Below are positions 31,838 to 41,949 of a DNA stretch of 64,000 bases, piece after piece. The stretch comes from Biomphalaria glabrata. Taxonomy: Eukaryota > Mollusca > Gastropoda > Planorbidae. Below the pieces are notes generated by a model. That model saw only the letters and a program-made list of their open reading frames with translations, searched no databases and was not told the DNA's origin. The stretch's first letter is position 1; each line of letters opens with the position of its first letter. The position numbers were made by a program, and so were the translations under genes. The stretch lies in contig NC_074718.1 of assembly GCF_947242115.1 (NCBI RefSeq), positions 43,954,699 through 44,018,698 on the forward strand. The letters are read 5' to 3'.

Positions 31838-32104
31838 GTTTCCCCATTCAGACCTTATGATCTATAGTGCTGATGATGTAAAGGTTATCTGCTTCTTTGG
31901 TGTACGGTTCACGAGGGAGTCATGAGGCCAGCACAACGACCTACCGCCTTTACTTTTCCCCAACTAATGTTGATCTAATCAGAGCTGGGTGGACTCAGAG
32001 GCGCCCGAAGATCCCGAAATTTAAAATACCAGTCTACACAAGGATTCGAACACCGGACCCCGTTTCGAAAGCCAAGCGCTTTACCACTCAGCCAGCGCGC
32101 CTCC
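31838..32104 (-). repeat. SINE family 1, near-complete copy
   Basis: On the minus strand it starts GGAGGCGCGCTGGCTGAGTGG (A box), followed by GCGCTTGGCTTTCGAAACGG and TGTTCGAATCCTTG (B box), and ends GATCATAAGGTCTGAATGGGG AAAC before an A/T run. Confidence 0.85.
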
Positions 32105-32469
32105 AATCATTATTTTAACTTTTCATTATTCTCTTGAGTTGAAATTGAGTACATTAAGTCTTACCGCTTGACAACACATTTTATTACATTTTCAGAAAGG
32201 TCACTTTATTAACCATTGAATCAATTAATACAAGTTATTTACAGTTCGTTAGCTATAAAACTGAAGGGAACTAACAATTATATTTTATTTTTCTACTATT
32301 GGGTATCAGTAATTTTCCCTTTGTATATATCTCCTCCCCCCCCCCCGCCCCCTTAAAAGGTAAGACTCAAGGTTACTATATTTTTTGGACGTAAAATGTA
32401 TTTTTTTTTATGTTACATATTTTTTTATATACAAATTAGATTTAACTTTGTGTTTGTTTCTTCATCCAG

Positions 32470-34769
32470 GAACAATCGTTGAAATCCATTGACTGTTATC
32501 GCAAACAGACTGAGATCCTATCAACAAATTAGCAATGGCATCTCAAGAGTCTCAAACAGACTGTGTAAATACTGTCCATTCAAATACCCACGAAATTTGC
32601 TATCTCCACGATTGTAACAGATGTAATAAAGATCCTGCTCACAAAGCGTTCGTTCCTTATGCATTTATTGACTTTCTTATCGGTGACCCGGTGTTGAGGT
32701 TCATTAAACATATTGGGGAAAGAACAGTCAAGCTACAAATTAGTCATCTTAGTTCTGGACGACCAAATTACAAGAATGATGGTCCAAATGGAGGAAGACG
32801 TTACGGGACTGGTTTCGTACAAAAGTTAGCTTCCTTGGACACAGTAATTAACTCCAACCTGCCTCAAAAAGCTTCCTATTTCTTAATTTGTACAGCCAAC
32901 CATGTAATATTTGACGATTCAGAATCAAAAGCAACCAAAGTGACATTTTTTTATGAAGGTGTATATGAACATGGCGTTAAAATAGCTAAAGGTGTTAAGG
33001 TGATCGAAGCAGACTGGGAACGCGACTATGCAGTAGTTTTATGTTGTACCTCCGATGAAGAGCTTATCCTAAGATTCCAAGATCTTTTCACGCTACCGAG
33101 ATCAATACCATCAGTACCAAGATCAACTACAAAGTCTCACACTGCATTACTTGCACAAATCTGCTTTCAGACCATGTCGAAGCTATCCTTTGTACGCACT
33201 TGTAGAATGGGGAGGTTTTATACGCATCTAACTAAATGGTTACAAGAAAGTAGAAATCGCTTTTCATTTTTAGATACTTGCTCGCATCTTTGTGATTTAT
33301 CAGCAAATAATAAATTGATAAAAGATTTTTTTATCTTGTATGTCAAACAAGCCAAACAAATGAAATGGACAGGGGAACTTTTAAAAAGACTGAACTCTAC
33401 GTATTTTACTCAAAATAAGAAAAACGTAGATTCTTGTTTTGGTGTGTTGTTGGATTTGAAAAGATATGCCATAAATAAACTTTTAATGTGCTCCTATTAT
33501 GATGAATTTAATCACAACATGAATTTAATTATGTTTTTTTCTGGCAAAAAGTTTAAACGGATTTTACTTGATGATAAAAAACTTGGCGAATTAAACGAAA
33601 CTATGGCAAGACCCAAAATCAATCAGAAGAAGCTAACGGTCGATTTCTGTTCTGGTGAAAAAATGGATATCAATAGTAGCCTCCATCGCTTTAAAGACAT
33701 GAGTCTTGCTGAACTCAGTTGTAGGTCTGTTTCTCTATGCAAGGCGAACACAACAAACAAAGAACCACAACTTGTATTTCAATTCGAAGGCTTCGGTGTT
33801 TATCCAGCTAATATATTTCACAGTTTTCATATGTTCAATATTAAGGCTAGCATGCCCGTTTCTTTAGAAATACTCACCTACCAAGCATATAGCTTTCTAC
33901 AGAGGCCAAACCAAAATCTTTATGCTGAGAGCTTGGAACACTCTCCTAATTCGAAGTTTGCTATTTCTAAAGATATAGAATTTGTTAATGTTTCAAAGGA
34001 CGATTATTACCATAGCAAAAGTCCAATATTTGCTAATGAGTTTTTTAATATAAATTTTTGCAACGATTTCGGCATATTTCACATACCAAATCTAAAGATG
34101 ATTGACTTCCAAGAACAGTATGACTTTTGCTTCATTCACTTTCAAAACTGGATTAATAGCATGACACTTAAACAGGACACTACCCCAGAATTGATTTTAA
34201 GCATATTGGTGACATTAAGGATTTTAGAAATAAACCTGATTGACACTGGACATTTTGTACGAGATTTTGTGGAGCACATGAGCCTAAAATTCAAACCTGA
34301 ACCTTTCAGCATCTTACACTTGTTGGTTTCTGATGAATTTGAAAAATATTTGCAAAGAGCGAGCAACACTGAGGAAATGTGCAACGCAATTAAACAATTC
34401 AAATCTATCCACATCTCTTGCTATCGTGAATTTGTTGATCATTTTACAGACATTGTCGATATCGTAAAAGATCGTTTGCGAGGATTTTTCAGATTTTTTT
34501 CAAATGGACTAGAATTGTCCACTGGGCTGGTTGTTCACATTTCACATCCACATGGAAAAGAAAAGCAAATAACTGTAGGTGAGAGAGCAACTGAAGAGGC
34601 CGGTGTCTACAGTCATAATGCGGCAACATGTCCAGGAGGTTCTGGAGGTCCACTTTGTATTTTTCCTCAGGGCGGCAACGAAATTTCAAAACTTTTACTT
34701 CACTCAGGAAGTGATAGAGAAAGTGGACTTGGTGTTGCGTCCTCATTTAATGTCAAGTTTAAAGAATGA
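32470..34769 (+). other. Probable last exon of the protease-like gene
   Basis: TTTGTTTCTTCATCCAG at 32453-32469 looks like a splice acceptor 66 bp before the start codon, so the transcript probably has an upstream non-coding exon. An AATAAA signal (34773-34778) follows the stop by only a few bases. A LINE 3' end begins about 20 bp later. Confidence 0.45.
32535..34769 (+). CDS. Trypsin-fold (PA clan) protease-like protein with a large inter-barrel insertion
   Basis: An uninterrupted 744-residue frame starts at ATG 32535 (MASQESQTDCVN). Three motifs in order fit a serine-protease triad: CTANHV (His123), ERDYAVV (Asp164) and CPGGSGGP (Ser703). Upstream, YGTGFV (residues 93-98) resembles the first strand of the fold, and ISHPHG (about 669-674) resembles the second-barrel strand before the nucleophile in trypsin-like peptidases. 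His to Asp is the usual distance, but Asp to Ser is 539 residues instead of about 90-100, so roughly 440 residues separate the two half-barrels. That insert has no motif I recognise; it is Lys/Phe/Leu-rich. There is no signal peptide, so an intracellular role is likely. A Cys/His cluster (CYLHDCNRCNKD) is at residues 23-34. It could be an active protease or a fold used for binding. Family unknown to me. Confidence 0.8.
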   Translation: MASQESQTDCVNTVHSNTHEICYLHDCNRCNKDPAHKAFVPYAFIDFLIGDPVLRFIKHIGERTVKLQISHLSSGRPNYKNDGPNGGRRYGTGFVQKLASLDTVINSNLPQKASYFLICTANHVIFDDSESKATKVTFFYEGVYEHGVKIAKGVKVIEADWERDYAVVLCCTSDEELILRFQDLFTLPRSIPSVPRSTTKSHTALLAQICFQTMSKLSFVRTCRMGRFYTHLTKWLQESRNRFSFLDTCSHLCDLSANNKLIKDFFILYVKQAKQMKWTGELLKRLNSTYFTQNKKNVDSCFGVLLDLKRYAINKLLMCSYYDEFNHNMNLIMFFSGKKFKRILLDDKKLGELNETMARPKINQKKLTVDFCSGEKMDINSSLHRFKDMSLAELSCRSVSLCKANTTNKEPQLVFQFEGFGVYPANIFHSFHMFNIKASMPVSLEILTYQAYSFLQRPNQNLYAESLEHSPNSKFAISKDIEFVNVSKDDYYHSKSPIFANEFFNINFCNDFGIFHIPNLKMIDFQEQYDFCFIHFQNWINSMTLKQDTTPELILSILVTLRILEINLIDTGHFVRDFVEHMSLKFKPEPFSILHLLVSDEFEKYLQRASNTEEMCNAIKQFKSIHISCYREFVDHFTDIVDIVKDRLRGFFRFFSNGLELSTGLVVHISHPHGKEKQITVGERATEEAGVYSHNAATCPGGSGGPLCIFPQGGNEISKLLLHSGSDRESGLGVASSFNVKFKE

Positions 34770-34779
34770 AATAAAATTT

Positions 34780-35070
34780 AAAAAAAATAACCCTCTGGGT
34801 CAGGATTTTGTGATTTTACCATCACAAAAGAGATACAAGACAACGATAGCAAAGACAAACAGACACAAACACTCTTTTGTTCCCCTGGCAATCAAATCAT
34901 TAAATAAGAACAATCTGGTATAAACTTTGTCACATGTAAATTATGAGTGAGTCTGGTGTGAAAGTATATTTTGGTTTTCTATAGTTATCATATTCTGTAT
35001 GGTGTAATGCACAAATTGTAAGACAAATCTCCATATGGATAATAAAGATTATTTTTATTATTATTGTTAT
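34780..35070 (+). mobile_element. LINE family B, 3' end with C-terminal codons
   Basis: A plus frame reads KRYKTTIAKTNRHKHSFVPL, AIKSLNKNNLV and a stop (34923), the usual end of a LINE ORF ('R.k.sFiP.AI.lLN'). Non-coding 3' sequence and an (ATT)n tail follow, matching 9630-9815. It is 5'-truncated and sits immediately after the protease-like gene. Confidence 0.85.
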
Positions 35071-35194
35071 TAAATAGTTTGTTGTTTTTTTCACGGGAAA
35101 CAACGCTTATACTAAAACGCGGTGAGTTTAGTATGAGTTTAAATGAAATTCACATCCAACCTGTTTTTTTTTTTTTACAAAGCTTACATCAACT

Positions 35195-35360
35195 CACTCT
35201 GTCTGTCTGTCTGGTAAAAAGTTGGAACACGTTATTTCTCTCACGCTCATTCTCGAATCAAATTGAAACTTTGCATAATTATTCATTTGCAAAGACAAAA
35301 CGAGTATCGATTTTTTAAAAATTTACCAATTAGTCAATTAATTACTGGTAATTCATAATT
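35195..35360 (-). repeat. AT-rich dispersed repeat, family D, inverted
   Basis: CTGTCTGGTAAAAAGTTGGA ACACGTTATTTCTC and AATTGAAACTTTGCATAATTATTC are the reverse complement of 51040-51125. Confidence 0.7.
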
Positions 35361-35429
35361 TTGTTTAATGTGGACAAGGGCAATTAAATTCTTCAGTACT
35401 CGAAGATATGGCTAAATATATGGAAGTTT

Positions 35430-35587
35430 GCCCATCTAGATAATTGTAAACGTTACTTCTGCCACTTCCGTTCTCGGATCAAGTGGAAATAGTATCGCAG
35501 CTACCACGAGCACGGTGCCTTGAGGATGTCCAGACAGATGTGCTATAACCATGAAAGTAGCGCTATATAAAAGCTATAATAATAATA
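35430..35587 (+). repeat. LINE fragment joined to SINE family 3 tail
   Basis: GTAAACGTTACTTCTGCCAC to CTTGAGGATGTCCAGACAGATG matches the LINE piece at 40625-40730. It passes at once into AAAGTAGCGCTATATAAAAGCTAT and (AAT)n, the family 3 SINE tail. Confidence 0.7.
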
Positions 35588-35813
35588 ATGTAAGTATAAT
35601 CATTTACGAATGTAAGTATAATCATTTACTAATGTAAGTATACAAATTTACTCATGTAGATTTAAACGTTTACTAATTGAAAATGTAAAAAAAAAAAAGT
35701 AAATAAGGCATTGTTTTTTATTCCAAGGATTAAGAATAAGTGCAGAATTTCATGCAGACCCAGTTGCCACCTACATATTTTGCCAAGACTGGCGCAGACA
35801 AAGCTGTTTCCAC
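35588..35813. repeat. Dispersed repeat E, second copy
   Basis: Same sequence and orientation as 25275-25494 but without the MITE that follows there; it runs GCTGTTTCCACAGG. Confidence 0.85.
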
Positions 35814-35892
35814 AGGGGTCTTTTTTAAGTTTTCTTTTCATCTTTTTAATATTATCTTTTGAGGGTTCATACACCAATCGAGGAAGTAGCGA

Positions 35893-35946
35893 TGTGTGTG
35901 TATATATGTGTGTGTGTGTGTGTATATATGTGTGTGTGTGTGTATA

Positions 35947-35992
<46 letters not shown>
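35893..35992. repeat. (TG)n/(TATG)n microsatellite
   Basis: TG dinucleotides with short TATATA interruptions. Confidence 0.95.
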
Positions 35993-36099
35993 ACAAGAGC
36001 TCATAGAGCAGCTCAGTAGCAATCATTTCTTTCATTTTAGCTTTGCTCGCCTCCTTTTGAGAGTATAGCGGGACAGGACTGTTCGCTTACCAACAAAAA

Positions 36100-36560
36100 T
36101 TCAATGTTTATGAAGCAGTGGTTCTCACCACACTTTTCAATGGATCTGAGACTTGAGTGCTTGAGAGAGGGCATCTAAGGCTTCCATCAAAGTTGCCTTC
36201 GCTTCGTAATGAGCTGAAAAGACTTCCTTACATATAAACATACTCTGTGTGAACAGTATAGAAACACTGCTCAACGTTCGACACTTGCGCCGAGTCGGAC
36301 ACTTATTCTTCAAGGGACGACCACATGCGATCTTCTTTGGCGAGCTTAAAGGGGGACGGCGTAACTATGACCTTCGTGACCTCTATATCGAAGGTGTCGG
36401 CGTATCAGAGGTGTCCCCGGAAGCGCTATAAAGATCACCTCCTTCGCCATTTCGGCCTCACTGTTTAGAGGAAAGCAGTTGGTAGCATATGACATCTGAA
36501 AGAGACAGTTGGAAGTCCTCACATAGGCTGCAAGACACACATTTGACGAAAAGAAATCTC
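36100..36560 (+). mobile_element. Decayed LINE C-terminal fragment
   Basis: Plus-strand frames show LFNGSETW, VRHLRRVGHLFFKGRPHAIF, FGELKGGRRNYDL and, in another frame, CPRKRYKDHLLRHFGLTV. These fit the LINE segment 'lRWaGHv.RM.d.R.Pk.iffGEL..GkR..G....RyKD.lk'. Stops and frame changes break it. Confidence 0.65.
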
Positions 36561-36599
36561 CCAGATACCCCCTCCGTCACTGGTCCACAAAAGAGATTA

Positions 36600-37125
36600 G
36601 ACAATTACTAATTAGTAGTTTAAAAAAACACCATTATAAACTTGTCCATAACCAGTGCATTGAATAATGAAGCAAGATGGTGTAAGGCTTCAAAAGTGTA
36701 CAAGTTCGTTGCCTTCAGAGATTTAAATAAATGTGGTAAAATTTGATTCAAGCTGGTATACAGCTTACATTTAATTTAATTTAATAAAGAATATAGGACA
36801 TAGCAAATTACCAAAACAAATGAATGGTTTTTTTTATCTAATTACAATGTGTAGTTTTACTGAGAAAGCTTAGCCTCGGTTTGATGCCCTCACCACTTGA
36901 TGCCCCGTGCGGCCCGCACCACCCGCACATTGCTAGCTACGCCACTGGCTGTACAAAGAATTTTCTGGATTGTTGACATGATTGCTATTCTTAACTCCAA
37001 CACTGTTAACCTTCTTTCTTTTCTCTATTTCTAAATTACTCTAAGTTTATAGACATTCATAGTTTTTGAAAATCTGTCCTAAACATTTTGTTCTCTAGCA
37101 TATACACAACGTAACCTAATAACCT
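36600..37125. other. AT-rich intergenic DNA
   Basis: No gene is supported. Near 36885-36955, GATGCCCCGTGCGGCCCGCACCACCCGC and GCTACGCCACTGGCTG look like part of a hAT-like repeat, too little to define. Confidence 0.4.
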
Positions 37126-37132
37126 GTTCAGC

Positions 37133-37330
37133 ACTCTCTCTCTCTCTCTTTTGTCTCTCTCTCTCTTTTTCTCTCTCTTTCTCTCTCTCTGTCTTTCTCT
37201 CTCTCTCTGTCTTTCTCTCTCTCACACTCACTTTCTCTCTCTCTCTTTCTCTCTATCTCTCTTTCTCTCTCTCTCTCTCTTTCTCTCGCTCTCCCTTTCT
37301 TTTTTTTTTTCTCTCTCTCTCTCTCTCTCA
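37133..37330. repeat. (TC)n microsatellite
   Basis: CTCTCTCT with TTTC, TGTC and CACA interruptions. Confidence 0.95.
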
Positions 37331-37705
37331 AGCAGAATCACAACTACAGATCCACAACTACAGAATCACAACTACAGATCCACAACTGCAGAATCACAAC
37401 TACAGATCCACAACTACAGAATCACAACTACATAATCACAACTACAGAATCACAACTACAGATCCACAACTACAGAACCACAAATACAGAACCACAACTA
37501 CAGAACCACAACTACAGAACCACAACTACAGAATCACAACTACAGAATCACAACTACAGAATCACAACTACAGATCCACAACTGCAGAATCACAACTACA
37601 GATCCACAACTACAGAATCACAACTACAGAATCACAATTACAGATCCACAACTACAGATCCACAACTACATAATCACAACTACATAATCACAACTACAGA
37701 ATCAC
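37331..37705. repeat. 14-bp minisatellite
   Basis: About 26 units of CACAACTACAGAAT, alternating AGAATC and AGATCC, forming a partial 28-bp dimer structure. Confidence 0.95.
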
Positions 37706-38434
37706 AACAAACCATTAGGCCCTACATATGCCGATGAATGTGACAATGATTACCAGCAAGTTCTCTTCAAATACCAAGAAATTTGTTTTTCGTTATCAAA
37801 TGCAAGCTTGTACTGTCACAGTAACCATGTCTATTGGCAGTCATTGGAAGTGCATTAAGACACGGATATGCGTATATATATATACAGCTCTCTCACAAAC
37901 ACACATACAAAATGCTATCCAGATGTATCCAGTACTTTTTACGTTGTTGTAAACTATTGTAAAGTAATTAAACGTTAATTTGTATTAATATAATTCATAT
38001 GTGTACATATTACCGTGTTTTAGTTTAATTACTTCATCAGCATGTTGTGTACGGACTAAGAACATGAATTATTATCTTATGATCAAATTCTTTTTTTTTT
38101 ATTTTTGTATTTTTTTTTTGTTTTGTATCGTTTTTTTTTTAAAGAAAAGGAACAAGTTTTTACGTTCCCACTATACTGACTTTATTTTCAATAAAATGTG
38201 TTTAGATAGTTAGTCTCATTCCAGATTCCAACAAAAACACTTTTATATATAAGTAATTCAAATGCGCATCGTTTTGTTTAGTACTGAACCTTAGACCCTC
38301 CAGCGATGTTCTGCAAATTTGGCTACAAGCTGTCTCCAGCAATATCTGATTTAATATCTGTTCAAACGTCAATATGTTTTCATCACATTCTAAAAAAGAA
38401 ATTTATGCAAAAAAAAAAAATATATATATATATA

Positions 38435-39553
38435 TTAACTAATAACTGACTTGGTAAAGAAATTCCTTTTCAAAGGAACATCTTTGACATCGATGCATTT
38501 CATAAATTGATCTCTGAAGCTTGAACTCATTTTCAAAAATATAAAAAAGTGACTGGATGAATTGCAAAAGTCTATGATGAAGAGCAACAGAGCCACCATC
38601 ACAAACAGATTGCTATATTTTCGTAGATTGTAGAATTCTGGTTCCGCCAGTTGGCCGATGTTAAAAATAAATCTGGGAAACAGGTTGATGATGTAGATGC
38701 TGATGATGGTCAGTAATGTCCTTGACACTTGTTTTTCTCGCTTGGAAGTTTTTTTAGTACTTGTATGATCTTGATGGAGATGTGATGAAGACTTCCTCAG
38801 TAGAACTAAAGTCAATGCTGAGCAAATACACATCACAATGAAACTGATAGTTGGAATCAGTATGCCAATACTTTGATAATAAACCATGACGATGCCAGAT
38901 TTTTCAATATAGAACTGACTTAAAGTAAATTTGGCAACACTCGTATTTAAAGTCTGGCTAAATTCAAATTTAATGGTATATATGAAATACACTACTATGT
39001 AAGCGCCGAAGGTAAAGATCGAAATTATTATAACAGACAACAGACTAATTAAAGGTGTTAGCAAAGACTTCGCAGTGAAAGGTTTCCAGACGCATAACAG
39101 TCTCTCCAGCGATAAAAATGCGGCAAGGGCAAAGGTCACGTAGCCAGCATATAGAGATGTGTAATCTATAGTTGGAAACGTGACGTTGTACCACGTGACA
39201 CCTAGGGCTTTGTTGACAAATTCTATTGGAATATAGAACTTGGCTACAAACCCGCAGATAGATTTAAAGAGATTCCAAACAGAGATGGCAGTCATGGAAA
39301 CTGTCGAACCTTCCTTAAAACCTTGGAGATAGAAGACAATAATATTGAGTATATTGGTAATGATGCCAATAAATGCAAGGGGAAGTAAGAATCCAAATTT
39401 GATAACAAACATTATTTCCCCTAGAACCTCATTACTGACTAAAACTTGTGCTGATGAAAGAGAAATTGTGTCCCCTGAAAAGTTATTAGATGCTTGTAAA
39501 TTTGATGCGTTGACTATCATCCTAAATACAGTCGACACTTCTAGAGACACCAT
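38435..39553 (-). CDS. GPCR 4, gastropod chemosensory-receptor-like
   Basis: A single exon encodes 372 residues from ATG 39553 (MVSLEVSTVFRMIV) to a stop at 38435. Seven membrane segments carry GIITNILNIIVF in TM1, ERLLCVWKP after TM3, KREKQVSRTLL before TM6, INLFPRF in TM6 and DFCNSSSHFFIFL in TM7. The first extracellular loop has WYNVTFP with an N-glycosylation sequon. It differs from GPCR 3 at scattered positions, and in the N-tail it keeps a GDTISLSSAQ segment like that of GPCR 2, which GPCR 3 has lost. In the middle of the protein it agrees almost completely with GPCR 3. No frame damage is seen. Expected at the plasma membrane as a chemoreceptor; the ligand is unknown. Confidence 0.9.
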   Translation of the reverse strand: MVSLEVSTVFRMIVNASNLQASNNFSGDTISLSSAQVLVSNEVLGEIMFVIKFGFLLPLAFIGIITNILNIIVFYLQGFKEGSTVSMTAISVWNLFKSICGFVAKFYIPIEFVNKALGVTWYNVTFPTIDYTSLYAGYVTFALAAFLSLERLLCVWKPFTAKSLLTPLISLLSVIIISIFTFGAYIVVYFIYTIKFEFSQTLNTSVAKFTLSQFYIEKSGIVMVYYQSIGILIPTISFIVMCICSALTLVLLRKSSSHLHQDHTSTKKTSKREKQVSRTLLTIISIYIINLFPRFIFNIGQLAEPEFYNLRKYSNLFVMVALLLFIIDFCNSSSHFFIFLKMSSSFRDQFMKCIDVKDVPLKRNFFTKSVIS

Positions 39554-40258
39554 GATGAGCCAAGGGAAACCAAATTTCGTTGCAATAAATTAGATTTGTT
39601 TCAAAATTAATTATTACAAATTCTATGCGAAGACATGCAAAGATATCAACACCACAATTCTGTCATGTTCAACATGAACATATACGTTGCTAAAGAACTA
39701 TATGGATGAAAGTCGCTAGATTGATATCAAATATACTAGAAAGTCTATAATTACTGTCTAGCACTGATGCCAAGTATTCTAATGTGTTTGAAATCAATTT
39801 TTTTAAAACCTTCAGATTCTTGCGTTAACTCCTTACTATAGATTCACAAGAAATTTTTACAATATATAGTGTCGCTGTGACATATTGTAATTTGTTACTT
39901 AATTGGCTCAAAACAAAAGTGTGTTCTCTTAAGTACAGACTTTCATTCCCATAGGTCAGGTCTATTATTTAAAAAGAAATTACAGAAAGAAATGAATCAA
40001 TAGTATTTTTTTCAGGACCAATCCGCTCTGAAGTGGATTTAATGACACATTAATAAGAGGTACTTCAGGCCGTTTCAAAACTATTATACAGTAAAGTGTT
40101 AGTCGTAGCTATTAATTTGTAGTATATTGTTTGTTCTAGTCAATAATAATGTAAGCTGTTTCATTCTATCAACATACACCTGACTTTGTTTTAATAGCAT
40201 ACTATAGAACAAAAGTTCTTACAAATTATAAGGCTGTGACAAGATTTTAGCTAAACCT

Positions 40259-40466
40259 TATAATATTATAATAATATTCTTCCCTAGTGCTATTAGAGCA
40301 TGGAATGGGTTGCCTGAGCTAGCCAGGAAAACCAGTGACTTGGCAGAATTTAAGTCATTGGTTAATATGCATGACTAAATGCATGACGCGTAGGACGTAA
40401 TCATCTTCTTTTTTGAAGTAACGTCTGTATTATATAAGATAAGAAGATATTATTATTATTATTACC
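40259..40466 (+). mobile_element. LINE family A, 3' end
   Basis: The plus strand encodes SAIRAWNGLPELARK, TSDLAEFKSLVNMHD and a stop (40375-40377), then GCATGACGCGTAGGACGTAA and GAAGTAACGTCTGTATTATA TAAGATAAG with an (ATT)n end. This is the cleanest family A copy in the window. It is absent from the paralogous site near 29170, so it is younger than the duplication. Confidence 0.88.
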
Positions 40467-40622
40467 TTACTATTTATTTACTTATTTACTTTTTCAATGT
40501 TTCTTTCACTTGTATGAAGTTAGAGATATTGTTTAGACGTGTATTAAAATGGTTGATGTTATCGTATCTTAAGAAATGCAGACGTAACTTCAAAAAAAAA
40601 GATGATTACGTCCTACGCCTGT

Positions 40623-40890
40623 TGTGGACTTGTAAACGTTACTTCTCCCACATCATTTCTCGGATCAAGTGGAAATTGTATCGCAGCTACCACGAGCACG
40701 GTGCCTTGAGGATGTCCAGACAGATGTACAAAAGCTTTAAGTCCGAGCATGGAGACGTCAAGCCCAGGATAGGACAGAGCGTGACCTCCGTGACCCGTGT
40801 ATGTCGAAGGCGCCGGACAGAGTGGAGAGATGTGTTAGAGCAGGCCAGGCCTGGCCATGGGCTGTAGTGCCACTTGGATATGTGGATTTA
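40623..40890 (+). mobile_element. LINE C-terminal fragment
   Basis: The plus frame reads KPRIGQSVTSVTRVCRRRRT then EWRDVLEQARPGHGL and a stop at 40864-40866, close to the WKDVLKQARALHGL end of the LINE at 45885-47955. It is a related but distinct 5'-truncated copy. Confidence 0.7.
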
Positions 40891-41369
40891 TTGTACCTAA
40901 CAAAATATAAATCATTTTTTTAATCAACCAATTAGTCAATTAATTATTCATAATTAATAGTTTTGGTTTATATAGAAAAAAGGACATAACTTCTATATTA
41001 CTAAGAGATATTGTTGTAGATATGGAGATATTCTTTGTTTGTTGTTTTTTTTTGGTTTATTTTCTACTTTTTGGTGCGTTTTATACTGTTGTTTTAAAAA
41101 AAAAACACTATTTTTTAATTTCGCCTTTTTAGTCTTATAATTTTAAAATCATTTGCAACCCACAGATGTATGTACGTCACTGTGTTTTTTGGAGAAGGAA
41201 AAGTCATTTGTGAAATTAAGACAGTCTTGGGTATAGTCTTTCATCATTGAATTATTTCAGTTGACTCTTATCTTTCATTGTGAGAAGAGGAACCGATAGT
41301 AGGCTAGTCTATTCATTTCCTCTGTTTTAATCAATCATAGTGTGTTGTGGCCCAATACATTGTGTGGAT

Positions 41370-41645
41370 CAGTTGGAGTGGGGGAAGTTCCGTGCAGCCT
41401 TTCCAAAAGCACGTGCAACACGGAAGTCTACCTTATCATCTAGGTTGGCATATGATGCTTCCGAGATAGACAAACTTATTAACATTTGCTAGTTTCTGGC
41501 CATCTATAAGAATGTCTGATTCCGTGGCAGATCTATCTGGAGGAAGTTGGTGCAGCACTTCTGTCTTTTTTTTTTTTTTTTACATTTATGGTGAGGCCAA
41601 ATTTTTTACAGGCGTTGGCGAAGAGGGACAGGCTCTTTTGAAGAC
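41370..41645 (-). mobile_element. LINE reverse transcriptase fragment (motifs D-E)
   Basis: On the minus strand the frame reads KFGLTINVKK, then TEVLHQLPPDRSATESDILI, DGQKLANVNKFVYLGSI. 'GLTINVKKTEV' and 'FVYLGS' are the post-catalytic RT motifs of LINEs. A poly-A/T run (41568-41583) disturbs the frame. Confidence 0.8.
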
Positions 41646-41744
41646 AGAATAGCCAGATTTTAACAGACTGTAAATCTCCAAATCTAAATAAATCCTTTCG
41701 AGCTCTTCCTCTTAGTCAGCTAGTGGATGTGGGGAGTGCTGTAA

Positions 41745-41945
41745 ACTCCCCAGGGGTTAAAAGGGCGGAGCGACGGTGCAAAGTCTGGTCGCGGGGTATG
41801 CGCGATTGGTTGTCGTTCGGTCGTTCGGTCTTCTATGGTCCCGGGTTCAAAGCCTGCCCGCTGCCATCCTCCGTCGTCCTGTGTGAGATTCGGACTTGGA
41901 AGTAGATTATCTTCAACTCTGAAGGAGCATCTGAAACATGTAACA
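41745..41945 (+). repeat. SINE-like repeat, family 4
   Basis: CCCGGGTTCAAAGCCTGCCCGC holds a B-box-like motif. The body AGATTCGGACTTGGAAGTAG, ATTATCTTCAACTCTGAAGG and ACATGTAACA looks like a SINE 3' region. Only one copy is present here, so the class rests on the motif alone. Confidence 0.5.
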
Positions 41946-41949
41946 TATT

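Larger units (their letters stand above)
38160..40622. repeat. Segmental duplication, copy B (contains GPCR 4)
   Basis: Homologous to 26041-29330 on both sides of the receptor. Copy B has a LINE family A fragment (40259-40466) that splits sequence continuous in copy A (AGCTAAACCT joins ACTTATTTACTTTTTCAATG there). Confidence 0.88.
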
